This document shows positions 17,782 through 27,132 of a stretch of DNA of 39,208 bases, one piece after another; within the stretch, counting starts at the first letter, position 1, and every line of letters begins with the position of its first letter. This stretch comes from Nanobdellota archaeon (GTDB taxonomy: Archaea; Nanobdellota; Nanobdellia; Pacearchaeales; GW2011-AR1), in the NCBI GenBank assembly GCA_018816335.1, contig JAHIVP010000018.1, positions 1 through 39,208 on the forward strand, written 5' to 3'. The notes beneath the pieces are model-generated. The model saw nothing but the letters and a program-made list of their open reading frames with translations, had not been told where the DNA came from and did no database searches. Both the position numbers and the translations under genes were made by a program.

Positions 17782-19551
17782 ATGGAAGAGGAAGAGAAAA
17801 AGAGCAATGGAATTTTAGATAAAACAATTGATTTTATGTTTTCTAATGATAAAAGAAAGTGGTTAGTTTTAATTTTTATTTTAGGAATTGTTTTGAGATT
17901 TATATTTGTTAGGAATATTTCTGCTTTAGGTGATGAGATGGTTCACGGACCTCATGCGATTGGATTTTTACATTCTGGATTAATAAGTACAATTGCTCAT
18001 TCACCATTATGGTTTTATTTAACAGATTTAGCTCATTTGATTTTTGGAGTTACAATGTTTTCATCTAGATTTTTGTCTTTTTTTTATGGGTCAATTACAA
18101 TTATATTAATTTACCTTATATCTTCAAAAGTTTTTAGTAGAAGAGTTGGTATTTTGTCTGCGTTTGTGATGGCGATTTCATATTATCATATTAGGTTTAC
18201 TTTAATGGAAATGGATGTTGCTTTGATTTTTTTTATGTTGCTTGCGGCTTATTCATTTATTTTGTCAATGGAAAAAGGAAAATTTCCATACTTGGCTGCT
18301 ATTGCAATTGGAGTTGCTGCTTTAATCAAAACACTTTCTTTGTTTTTTGTTCCTGCTTTTATTATAGGATTTTTTATTTTTAATAATAAAGCAAAAATTA
18401 GTGAGAATATCAAAAAGATAATCTGGTTTGGTTTGATTATAATGTTGATTTTTTCTCCAATATTGATTCATAATTATTTGTGGTATAAAGATAAAGGGAT
18501 GGTTGATATTTATTTTGCGCAGTATTTTGTTCCGGAAGTTAGGCCGAATTATGCAGATCAAGCTGGATATGATTCTGGGTTTTTGTATTTGAGATTTTTT
18601 GAAGGTGTGAAAACAATGTCTGTTTCGATTTTTAAACAAGATCCTTTAATTGTTCCTTTGGGAGTTTTAGGTTTTATATTTGCATTTGGATTAAGAAATA
18701 AACGGAAGTATTGGTGGTTTTTGGTTGCGTTTCAATTGTCAGGATTTATATTTTTGATTTTATCAAACTGGTTAACTACACATTATAGTACAATGTCTCC
18801 TTTGTTAGCATTATTTGCAGGATTTTTTATAGATAGAGTTTCAAGAAGTTTTAAGGAGATTGATTATAAAAAAGTTATAACTGTGATTATAATAATTTTG
18901 TTAGGATTTCAGTTATATATGTTGTGGCCTCATCTTAGTTCAAGGGCTGGGATTTCACAGATGAGAGATTATGCAATTAATAGTATGGATACAAATTCTA
19001 TTGTAGTTGTTGATTCGAGAATTTATCGAGGGAGAATTGTTTTTATGTTTCATGATTTTCATTATATTGAGTCTAGTTTTTTTCCTCAAGTTTATGCTAT
19101 GAGTCAGAATATATCTGGAGAGGATATTCCAATGAAAGTTTATTTTATTGAATGTGTACCTGATGATTGTGGATGGGGAACAGTAGGAAATGGTCCTTTA
19201 AATGATAGCTCTGAACAAATAGTAGAATCTTTTAAATCAATTGCAAATCCTGAAAAAATTATATATGGAGGTGGAGGTTATGGTGATTTTACAGGAGAAG
19301 AACATTTGAAAGTTTATTCAACAACTATTGGATTAAAGCGAGAAGTAATTCCTACTATTGATTCAACACATAGTTGGTTTTATTATCCTGTGAACTATGA
19401 ACCTAAAGAACAAATATATGATATATATGATGTGAATGGAAGTTTAGATAATTTGATATATAAGTTTGCTTGGTTAATTACAATATTATCAATTATAATT
19501 GCTATTTTACTTGCTTTTTATCCATTCTATAAAATATATAAAGAATCTTAA
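17782..19551 (+). CDS. GT39/ArnT-like membrane glycosyltransferase
   Basis: Multi-TM, early acidic LGDEMVHGPHAIGFLHSG, PMT/ArnT-like topology. Confidence 0.75.
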   Translation: MEEEEKKSNGILDKTIDFMFSNDKRKWLVLIFILGIVLRFIFVRNISALGDEMVHGPHAIGFLHSGLISTIAHSPLWFYLTDLAHLIFGVTMFSSRFLSFFYGSITIILIYLISSKVFSRRVGILSAFVMAISYYHIRFTLMEMDVALIFFMLLAAYSFILSMEKGKFPYLAAIAIGVAALIKTLSLFFVPAFIIGFFIFNNKAKISENIKKIIWFGLIIMLIFSPILIHNYLWYKDKGMVDIYFAQYFVPEVRPNYADQAGYDSGFLYLRFFEGVKTMSVSIFKQDPLIVPLGVLGFIFAFGLRNKRKYWWFLVAFQLSGFIFLILSNWLTTHYSTMSPLLALFAGFFIDRVSRSFKEIDYKKVITVIIIILLGFQLYMLWPHLSSRAGISQMRDYAINSMDTNSIVVVDSRIYRGRIVFMFHDFHYIESSFFPQVYAMSQNISGEDIPMKVYFIECVPDDCGWGTVGNGPLNDSSEQIVESFKSIANPEKIIYGGGGYGDFTGEEHLKVYSTTIGLKREVIPTIDSTHSWFYYPVNYEPKEQIYDIYDVNGSLDNLIYKFAWLITILSIIIAILLAFYPFYKIYKES

Positions 19552-19606
19552 TAAATGAAAAGTTGAGCACAAGAATCTTTTTAAATTGAGTTAATTATAC
19601 AAATAA

Positions 19607-21010
19607 ATGAAATTAATGTTGATTGTTCCTCCAAATACTTTAGAAGAGAGGTATGGGAGTTTATCTGGAATTGGAACTTTGTATCCTCCACTTGGTTTGG
19701 CTTATTTAGCTGCTTATGCTGAAGAAAAAGGACATGAAGTAAAAGTTATAGATTCTGAAGCAGAAGGGTATGGTTATGAAGATATAAATAAAATAGCTAA
19801 GAAATTTGAACCTGATTTAGTTGGGATGTCAACTTATTGTACAACTTTGAATAAAGCTTATAGAGTTGCTGAAAATCTGAAGAAAATTATTGATGTGAAA
19901 GTTGTTTTGGGAGGTGCTCAAGCTACTCTTGAACCTGAGAAAACATTAAGTAATAAAAATATTGATTTTGTTATTTATGGGGAAGGAGAAAAAAGTTTAG
20001 GTGAGTTAATGGAAGTTTTAAATGGGGATGTAAAGGAATTTTCTAAAGTTAAAGGTTTAGTATATAAAAATTCTAAAGGTGAGATAAAAGTAAATAAAAA
20101 AAGAGAGTTGATAAAAGATTTAGATGAGATTCCTTTACCTGCAAGGCATCACTTTCCTATGAATTTGTATCATTCATCTGCTAATTTAAGAGGTAAGAGG
20201 ACTTTGAATATTATGACTTCTAGGGGTTGTCCTTATCAGTGTACATATTGTGCTGGGTCTTTAATTTTTGGAACAAATTTTAGGTTTGTTTCAACAGATA
20301 AAGTAATTGAAGAAATTAAACAAATGAGAGATGAGTATAAAATAGATAGTATTCAATTTTATGATGAAACATTTACTGTTAATAGAAAAAGAGTGATAGA
20401 GCTTTGTGATAAGATGATAAAGGATAAATTGAATTTGACATGGAGTTGTTTTACTCGTGTTAATTTAGTTGATAAAGAATTGTTGAAGAAGATGAAGGAT
20501 GCTGGGTGTTATTTAATTTTTTATGGTTTTGAATCTGGAGTTCAGAGATTGTTGAATATGATAAATAAAGGGATAACCTTAGAGCAATCATTGAAGGCTG
20601 TTAAGATGACTCATGAAGTTGGGATTGAAACATGGGGAAGTTTTATTTTAGGTTTGCCTTCTGAAACAAAAGAGGAAACAAAAGAGACAATTGAGTTTGC
20701 TTTGAAACTTAATCCAACTTTTATTCAGTTTCCGATTGCTATTCCTTTTCCTGGAACAAAAATGCATGAGCAAGCTTTGCAACACGGAAAGTTGAAAGAA
20801 GATTGGGATAATTTTACTGCCTGGGATGAAGTTGTTTATGTTACAAAAGGAAGAAGTGAAAAAGAGTTAAAAGAGGCTGTGAAAAATGCATATAAGAAGT
20901 TTTATTTACGGCCGAGTTATATAATTAATAGAATGAAGAGTATATACAAACTACCAATTAAAAATTCTTTTGCACTTGCAAAGGCTGCGTTTTTGACGTT
21001 TATTAAATGA
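19607..21010 (+). CDS. Cobalamin-binding-domain radical SAM protein
   Basis: N-terminal B12-binding-like domain; radical SAM CxxxCxxC in TSRGCPYQCTYCAGS. Confidence 0.9.
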   Translation: MKLMLIVPPNTLEERYGSLSGIGTLYPPLGLAYLAAYAEEKGHEVKVIDSEAEGYGYEDINKIAKKFEPDLVGMSTYCTTLNKAYRVAENLKKIIDVKVVLGGAQATLEPEKTLSNKNIDFVIYGEGEKSLGELMEVLNGDVKEFSKVKGLVYKNSKGEIKVNKKRELIKDLDEIPLPARHHFPMNLYHSSANLRGKRTLNIMTSRGCPYQCTYCAGSLIFGTNFRFVSTDKVIEEIKQMRDEYKIDSIQFYDETFTVNRKRVIELCDKMIKDKLNLTWSCFTRVNLVDKELLKKMKDAGCYLIFYGFESGVQRLLNMINKGITLEQSLKAVKMTHEVGIETWGSFILGLPSETKEETKETIEFALKLNPTFIQFPIAIPFPGTKMHEQALQHGKLKEDWDNFTAWDEVVYVTKGRSEKELKEAVKNAYKKFYLRPSYIINRMKSIYKLPIKNSFALAKAAFLTFIK

Positions 21011-21696
21011 AACTAAGTGTAATAATGCCAGCATATAATGAAGAGGCTTCTATTAGAGAGATAATTAAAAAAGTTCAGGCTGTTAAAATTGATAAAGAGA
21101 TAATTATAGTTGATGATGGAAGTACTGATAAGACTAGAGAGATATTAACAGAGTTAAGTAAGAAGAATAAGGAGATGAAAGTTGTTTTTCATAAGAAGAA
21201 TGGTGGGAAGAGTACTGCTGTTAGGACAGGAATTGAACATGCTACTGGAGATATTATAATTATACAAGATGCTGATTTAGAATATGATCCTGAAGATTAT
21301 TATAAGTTGGTTGAACCGATTGTAAGTGGAAAAGCTAAGGTTGTTTATGGTTCGAGATTTTATACAAAAGATAAAAGGCCTTCTTTGAGAAATAAGTATT
21401 TTTGGGGAACAAGAACATTGACAATAATGGCTAATGTTCTTTATGGAGCAGGTATAACTGATGAACCAACTTGTTACAAAGTTTTTGATGCTAAGGTTTT
21501 GAAATCTATTCCTTTGAAATCTAAGAGGTTTGAGTTTTGTCCAGAGGTTACTGCTAAGGTTAGGAAGAGAGGTTATAAAATTCATGAGCTTCCTATTAAT
21601 TATTATCCAAGAACTGTTGAAGAGGGGAAGAAGATAAATTGGAAGGATGGGGTGGAGGCTGTGTGGACTTTGATTAAGTATAGGTTTGTTGATTGA
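21007..21696 (+). CDS. Family 2 glycosyltransferase (dolichol-phosphate sugar synthase-like)
   Basis: VIMPAYNEEASIREIIKKV...IIVDDGSTDKT...QDADLEYDPEDY. Confidence 0.9.
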   Translation: MKLSVIMPAYNEEASIREIIKKVQAVKIDKEIIIVDDGSTDKTREILTELSKKNKEMKVVFHKKNGGKSTAVRTGIEHATGDIIIIQDADLEYDPEDYYKLVEPIVSGKAKVVYGSRFYTKDKRPSLRNKYFWGTRTLTIMANVLYGAGITDEPTCYKVFDAKVLKSIPLKSKRFEFCPEVTAKVRKRGYKIHELPINYYPRTVEEGKKINWKDGVEAVWTLIKYRFVD

Positions 21697-21833
21697 AATA
21701 CCCTCCTGCGAAATCCGCTCCTTTGTCGCTTTCCCATTTCGCACCCAAAAAATTATTAATATCTAAAACACAAGTATTTATTTTTAATATCTTAAACTTT
21801 ATAAGGAGAGTTATAATTTAATATTTAATAAAT

Positions 21834-22427
21834 ATGGGGACAATAGACAGATATATACAAGATAATTGGCTGAGACCGATTCGGTTAAAAGCTATATTGA
21901 AAATTCTGAATAAACTTCCTGGAGGAAGTGTGTTAGATGTGGGTTGTATGGATGATTATTTGTTAAAGAGAATTGATAGAAAGAAGTTTGATTATTCTGG
22001 AATTGATATTGAACCTCTTGTTGAACATGATAAGATTATGAAGAAGAGTGTTGAGGAATTAATTAAAGGGAAGAACCCTCAGAAATCAAAGATTTCTGGG
22101 GCCACAAAATCCAAGACTGCGCCTTCGCGCAGAAATAGTGAGGATTTTGATGGTTATGATATTGTAATTGCGACAGAAGTTTTGGAGCATGTTGATGATC
22201 CTGTAGATGCTATGAAGAAGATAAAAGGTTTGTCGAAGAGGTTTGTGTTAGTTTCTGTTCCTAATGAACCATGGTTTATGTTAGCAAGGGGTTTTGCGCC
22301 TGATAGAGAACATCTTTGGACAATTAGGCCTTGGACACTTGATAAGAACTTTGGTAAGCCTGTATTGACTCAAAAAGCTTGTTTTAGAAGGAGCCATATT
22401 GCTTTGTATGATTTGAGTAAGAATTAA
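21834..22427 (+). CDS. Class I SAM-dependent methyltransferase
   Basis: VLDVGCMDDYLLKRI...YDIVIATEVLEHVDDPVDAMKKI; carries an in-frame palindromic insertion. Confidence 0.82.
   Translation: MGTIDRYIQDNWLRPIRLKAILKILNKLPGGSVLDVGCMDDYLLKRIDRKKFDYSGIDIEPLVEHDKIMKKSVEELIKGKNPQKSKISGATKSKTAPSRRNSEDFDGYDIVIATEVLEHVDDPVDAMKKIKGLSKRFVLVSVPNEPWFMLARGFAPDREHLWTIRPWTLDKNFGKPVLTQKACFRRSHIALYDLSKN
22076..22149 (+). repeat. In-frame palindromic element inside the methyltransferase CDS
   Basis: CAGAAATC-AAA-GATTTCTG (22080-22098) followed by CAAAATCC (22105-22112)...CTGCGC-CTTC-GCGCAG...GGATTTTG (22142-22149). Confidence 0.75.
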
Positions 22428-22601
22428 GAGTTTTAAAGCCACCACCCCAACTCGATAACCTCGGAGCTCGGTTATCTTGTTTTAAGGAATTATTAATGTA
22501 AGAAATTTCAAAATAGATTAAATAGTATTAAAAAATTATGTTAATTAACACTTTATCTAGAGTAAATAAATCTTTAAATAATCAAAAATTTATGGTGAGG
22601 T

Positions 22602-24011
22602 ATGGTTGGATACAAAAGAGTAGTATTAATGAATATGCCTTCAACAATAAGGGTTTATGGTAAGTCTGCTTTGAAAGGAATTATAGCTCCTCGTCCTTTT
22701 GTTTCTATGGCGGAATTAGGTGGAAGTGTACTTAATGCTGGAGCTGATTGTAAAATTTTAGAGTTGCAAGTTTCTAATAAACCATTTGAAGAAATTGAAA
22801 ATATGATTAAAACTTATAAGCCAGATTTAATAGGATTAACATTTACAACATTATTGTTTGAAGAAGCTAAAGAAGTTGCTAAATTTATTAAGGAGAAAGA
22901 TAAAAGTGTAACTGTGGTTGCTGGAGGAGTTCATTCTTCTATTTTTCCAGAAGAAGTTGCTAAATCTGAAAATATTGATATTACTGTTTATGGTGAAGGA
23001 GATATAACAATTCAAGATATTGTTAAGGGAAAACCTTTGAAAAGCATTAAAGGAATTGCTTATAAAAATTCTAAAGGGGATGTTGTGAAAAATCCTGCTC
23101 AACCTCAAGTTGAGAATTTGGATGAACTTCCGATGCCTGCTTGGCATTTGTTTGATCCTAAAATTTATATGAATCCAATGGCAATTGCTAGAAAGTCTCC
23201 TGTAGGAACTATTGGAACATCAAGAGGGTGTGTTTTTGGATGCACGTATTGTAATAAATCTGTTTTTGGAAGAAAGTTTAGAGGGAAGGGTGTTAAGAGA
23301 GTTGTTGATGAGTTTGAGATTTTGATTAAGAATGGTTTTAAGGAAATTCATGTTTGGGATGATATGTTTGCAACAGATTTGAAGAGGGCTAAGGCTATTT
23401 GTGATGAGATATATAATCGAGGATTAAAGTTTACGTGGCAGTTAGAGTGTGGGGTGAGAGTTAATGCTGTTGATGCTGAATTTTTTAAAAAGTGTGCTAA
23501 GGTTGGATGTTATAAGGTTGCATTTGGGTTTGAGTCTGGAGATGATGAGATATTAAAATCAATAAATAAAGGAACAACAATTGAGCATGCTAAAAGTGCT
23601 GTAAAGTGGGCTAAACAAGCTGGAATGGAAGTTTCTGGTTTTTTTATGTTGGGACTTCCTGAAGATACAGAAAAGACAATGAGAAAAACAATTGAATTTG
23701 CTAAGAGCTTGGATATTGATTATGCTAAAGCTACGATTTTGGTTCCTTTGCCTTCTACTCCTGTTTTTGATGAGTTTGAGAAAAAAGGTTTGCTGAAAAC
23801 TAAAGACTGGACAAGATATAATTTTCATACTGCTTCAAAAGTTTATGATCATCCTAAATTAAGTTGGGAAGTTTTAGAAAAATATTATGATACATTTCAT
23901 AAAGAATTTTATTTTCGTCCATCTTATATGGTTAAGAGATTGTTTTTGAGTATTAAGAATGGGCAGTTGATTGATAATGTTAAGACTGCTTTTAATACGT
24001 TTGTTAAGTAG
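22602..24011 (+). CDS. Cobalamin-binding-domain radical SAM protein
   Basis: TSRGCVFGCTYCNKS; N-terminal GLTFTTLLFEEAKEV...VVAGGVHSSIFPEEV. Confidence 0.9.
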   Translation: MVGYKRVVLMNMPSTIRVYGKSALKGIIAPRPFVSMAELGGSVLNAGADCKILELQVSNKPFEEIENMIKTYKPDLIGLTFTTLLFEEAKEVAKFIKEKDKSVTVVAGGVHSSIFPEEVAKSENIDITVYGEGDITIQDIVKGKPLKSIKGIAYKNSKGDVVKNPAQPQVENLDELPMPAWHLFDPKIYMNPMAIARKSPVGTIGTSRGCVFGCTYCNKSVFGRKFRGKGVKRVVDEFEILIKNGFKEIHVWDDMFATDLKRAKAICDEIYNRGLKFTWQLECGVRVNAVDAEFFKKCAKVGCYKVAFGFESGDDEILKSINKGTTIEHAKSAVKWAKQAGMEVSGFFMLGLPEDTEKTMRKTIEFAKSLDIDYAKATILVPLPSTPVFDEFEKKGLLKTKDWTRYNFHTASKVYDHPKLSWEVLEKYYDTFHKEFYFRPSYMVKRLFLSIKNGQLIDNVKTAFNTFVK

Positions 24012-24033
24012 ACTTTCACAAGTAAAAGTCTAC

Positions 24034-24098
24034 AACCTGAACTTTTATTCCCTTTATCCCTATACTTAAGGCCCCTTAAAAGTAAAAAAGTTCAGGTT
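24034..24098. repeat. Long inverted repeat downstream of radical SAM gene
   Basis: AACCTGAACTTTT (24034-24046) / AAAAGTTCAGGTT (24086-24098), 13 bp perfect, with inner TTAAGG-CC-CCTTAA. Confidence 0.8.
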
Positions 24099-24131
24099 AA
24101 AAAGTAACTCAACCACATAAATCCTTAAATA

Positions 24132-25493
24132 TTGATAAAATATTTGGAGTTTATGAAGAAAAAAGTTGTAATACTTGGAGCTGGTATAACTGGATTGGTT
24201 TCTGCATATTACTTGAGTGAGGATTATGATGTTGTTGTGATTGAAAAGGGTAAAAGTGTAGGAGGTAGTGCTGCTGGTTTTAAGTATAAAGATTTTATTA
24301 TGGATTATGGTCCACATAAGATTTATTCTGAATTACCTGGAATTATGGATGAAATTGAGAAAGTTGTTGAGTTGAATAAAATAAAGAAAAAAAATAGTAT
24401 TTATTTAGAAGGGAATTATTTTGAGTTTCCATTAAAGATTCAGCAGATTATGAAAAAGATGCCATCTAAAGCATTTAAGGCAGGATGGGATATGTTTGCA
24501 AAGTCAATTAGTAAAAAACCAGATGATTCTTATGAAAATTATTTGATAAATAGGTTTGGAAAAACAATGTATAATTTATCATTTAGAGATTATGCTGAAA
24601 AAGTTTGGGGAAGTAATCCTAAGGAGCTTGATAAAGAGTTGGCAAAGAGAAGAGTTGCTATAACTGGAATGTTGGATTTAATTAAAGGGATTTTATTTAA
24701 AGATACAAAAAACATTAGTGCTGATTATTTTTACTATCCTCCTAAAGGAATTAAGCAATTAATTGATAATATCGTCGATAAAATAAAGAAAAATGGAGGA
24801 AGGATATTAACAAATGAAAATATTTCTGAGATAAAAATTGAGAATAATATGGTTAAAGATATAAAAATAAAAAATGGAATTATAAAAATGGATTATATGA
24901 TTTCTACTATTCCTCTTGATGAGTTTGTTAAATATATCAATGCTGATGAAGAAGTTTTAGATGCTGCTTCAAAACTTAGATATCAAAAACTAAATATTTT
25001 GTATTTTATTTTAAATAAACCAAGAGCAATGGAAGATAGTTGGAGATTTTATCCTGAAAAGAAGTTGATATTTCAGAGAGTGAGTGAAATGAAAAGTTTT
25101 TCACAAGATGTTGGGCCTGAAGATAAAACTGTTTTAATGGTAGAGACAATTAAAGATGTTAATAAAGAGTTAGTTAAAAAAATAATTGAACAGCTTGAAG
25201 AGGTTGGTTTGATTAAGGAAAATGAAATTGAAGAGTATTTTTTAAAGAGTTATGATAAGTCTTATCCTGTTTATACTAAAGGATTTAAAGAACATTTAAG
25301 TAAGATTTTAGAATATATTGAGAAATATGAGAATTTTTATTCTACAGGAAGGCCTGGTTTGTTTAATTATAATAATATGGATCAGTGTTGGGATATGGCT
25401 ATGAAAACTGCTGAACATATTAAAGAAGATAAGTCTAGAGAAGATTGGCAGGAAACTAAAACTTATTTTGATAAGTATAGGATAGTTGATTAG
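24132..25493 (+). CDS. FAD/NAD(P)-binding amine-oxidase/protoporphyrinogen-oxidase-like flavoprotein
   Basis: KKVVILGAGITGLVSAYYLSEDYDVVVIEKGKSVGGSAAGF dinucleotide-binding motif; start probably the second Met (MKKKVV). Confidence 0.82.
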   Translation: MIKYLEFMKKKVVILGAGITGLVSAYYLSEDYDVVVIEKGKSVGGSAAGFKYKDFIMDYGPHKIYSELPGIMDEIEKVVELNKIKKKNSIYLEGNYFEFPLKIQQIMKKMPSKAFKAGWDMFAKSISKKPDDSYENYLINRFGKTMYNLSFRDYAEKVWGSNPKELDKELAKRRVAITGMLDLIKGILFKDTKNISADYFYYPPKGIKQLIDNIVDKIKKNGGRILTNENISEIKIENNMVKDIKIKNGIIKMDYMISTIPLDEFVKYINADEEVLDAASKLRYQKLNILYFILNKPRAMEDSWRFYPEKKLIFQRVSEMKSFSQDVGPEDKTVLMVETIKDVNKELVKKIIEQLEEVGLIKENEIEEYFLKSYDKSYPVYTKGFKEHLSKILEYIEKYENFYSTGRPGLFNYNNMDQCWDMAMKTAEHIKEDKSREDWQETKTYFDKYRIVD

Positions 25494-25533
25494 CATTTCA
25501 TATATTTTATAAACAATATTTCTATAGATATTT

Positions 25534-27057
25534 ATGGAAGATAATAAGAAACTTGCAAAGTCGCTTGTTAGAAGTTCAGTTTATGATTTTCTGAATATAA
25601 CAGTTAACAGAGTTGCTTCTTTAATTTTAGTTATTATTCTTGCTAGAATGTTGCTTCCTGAAGGTTTTGGGATATATAGTTTAGCTATGTCAATTGCTAT
25701 GATTTTTGTTTCTATTTTTGATTTGGGTATGACACAAAGTGTTTCAAGATATGTTGCTTATGAAATTGGAAAGAAAAATAAAAAAGGCGCAACTGCTTAT
25801 TTTAATTATTTATTGAAGAGGAAAATCTTTTTGGTTTTATTAACAGGGCTTGCGTTAGCAGCTTTGTCTTATCCTTTAGCATTTTTAGTTTTTAAGCAGC
25901 CAGCTCTTTTTGGAGCTTTACTTGCTGCATCTGCTTATGTTATCTTTTATTCAATAAATCCTTTTTTTAGTGAGATGTTTTATGTTTTTAAGAATGTAAA
26001 AATTCTTGCAATTAAGGAGTTTGTTTTGCAATCATTGAAGTTAATTTTTGTTTTGATTATTTTCTTTGTTATAAATTCAGTTAATAAAACTCCTTTAATT
26101 TTTCTTTTTTATGGATTAGCTAATTTGATTGTTTTTATTCCATTGGTTTATTTAACAAAGAAAAATCAAAAGTTCTTGTTTGAAAAAGGAAAAGTAGATT
26201 TTGATAAGATTAAATTGTGGAAGTATATGGGATATCTTGCTATTGGAGGATTTTCATTTATTATTTTTGGATATATAGATGTTGTAATGATAGGTATTTT
26301 AATTCCAGATGTTGCATATGTTGGATTTTATAGAGCTTCTTTAGGTCTTATATACAGTATCGCTGCTTTGTTAAGTTTTACTCATGTTTTATTTCCAACA
26401 TTTGCTCAAACAAAAAAAGAACAATTGAAAAAAGTTTTTAATAAAGCTTTTAAGTATTCCCTAATAATTTCTGTTCCTATTGCTTTAGGTTTGATCTTAT
26501 TTAGTAATTATGTAATTAAAGTTATTTTTGGTAATGCTTACTTAGAATCCTCATATGTTTTGGCTGCACTATCTATTATAATTGTATTTAGTGTTAATTC
26601 AGCTATTTTATCTACATTGTTCTCAGCAAAAGAAAAACCTGCTTTTTTTGTTAGGATATTGATTCTGACTTCGATAATTAATATTATTTTGAATTATGTT
26701 TTTATTTCTATTTTGATTAATATATCCTATTTATCTGCGATTGTAGGTGCTGCAATTGCAACTGTTATAAGCAGAGGAATTTATTTTTCTGCTTTATGGA
26801 TAAAATCTAAAAAAGTTTTTGGATTGAGTATTCCAAAATCAGAAATTATAAAACCTATATTCGCAGGTATAATCATGTTTGGGGTATTGTTTTTGATTAA
26901 TTTTTATTTTGTTAGTGATATGAATTTGATTATAGGAATTGTAGAAGTTATATTTGGAGCTTTGATTTATTTTGTTACCTTGATTTTAATTAAAGGTGTT
27001 TCTAAATGGGATTTGGAATTGTTGAAGAATTCTGTGAGAGGAATGATTAAAAATTAA
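25534..27057 (+). CDS. Polysaccharide flippase (Wzx/MATE-like)
   Basis: 507-aa multi-TM, RVASLILVIILARMLLPEGFGIYSLAMSIAMIF signature. Confidence 0.85.
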   Translation: MEDNKKLAKSLVRSSVYDFLNITVNRVASLILVIILARMLLPEGFGIYSLAMSIAMIFVSIFDLGMTQSVSRYVAYEIGKKNKKGATAYFNYLLKRKIFLVLLTGLALAALSYPLAFLVFKQPALFGALLAASAYVIFYSINPFFSEMFYVFKNVKILAIKEFVLQSLKLIFVLIIFFVINSVNKTPLIFLFYGLANLIVFIPLVYLTKKNQKFLFEKGKVDFDKIKLWKYMGYLAIGGFSFIIFGYIDVVMIGILIPDVAYVGFYRASLGLIYSIAALLSFTHVLFPTFAQTKKEQLKKVFNKAFKYSLIISVPIALGLILFSNYVIKVIFGNAYLESSYVLAALSIIIVFSVNSAILSTLFSAKEKPAFFVRILILTSIINIILNYVFISILINISYLSAIVGAAIATVISRGIYFSALWIKSKKVFGLSIPKSEIIKPIFAGIIMFGVLFLINFYFVSDMNLIIGIVEVIFGALIYFVTLILIKGVSKWDLELLKNSVRGMIKN

Positions 27058-27088
27058 TCTTTGAGTTTCCAATTTAATTATGAGTGTT

Positions 27089-27102
27089 TATGAAATTTCA
27101 TA
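27089..27102. terminator. Palindrome between convergent genes
   Basis: TATGAAATTTCATA nested inside ATGAG (27080-27084) / CTCAT (27108-27112). Confidence 0.4.
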
Positions 27103-27132
27103 TAAAGCTCATGACAAAGGAGGGTTATTTAA

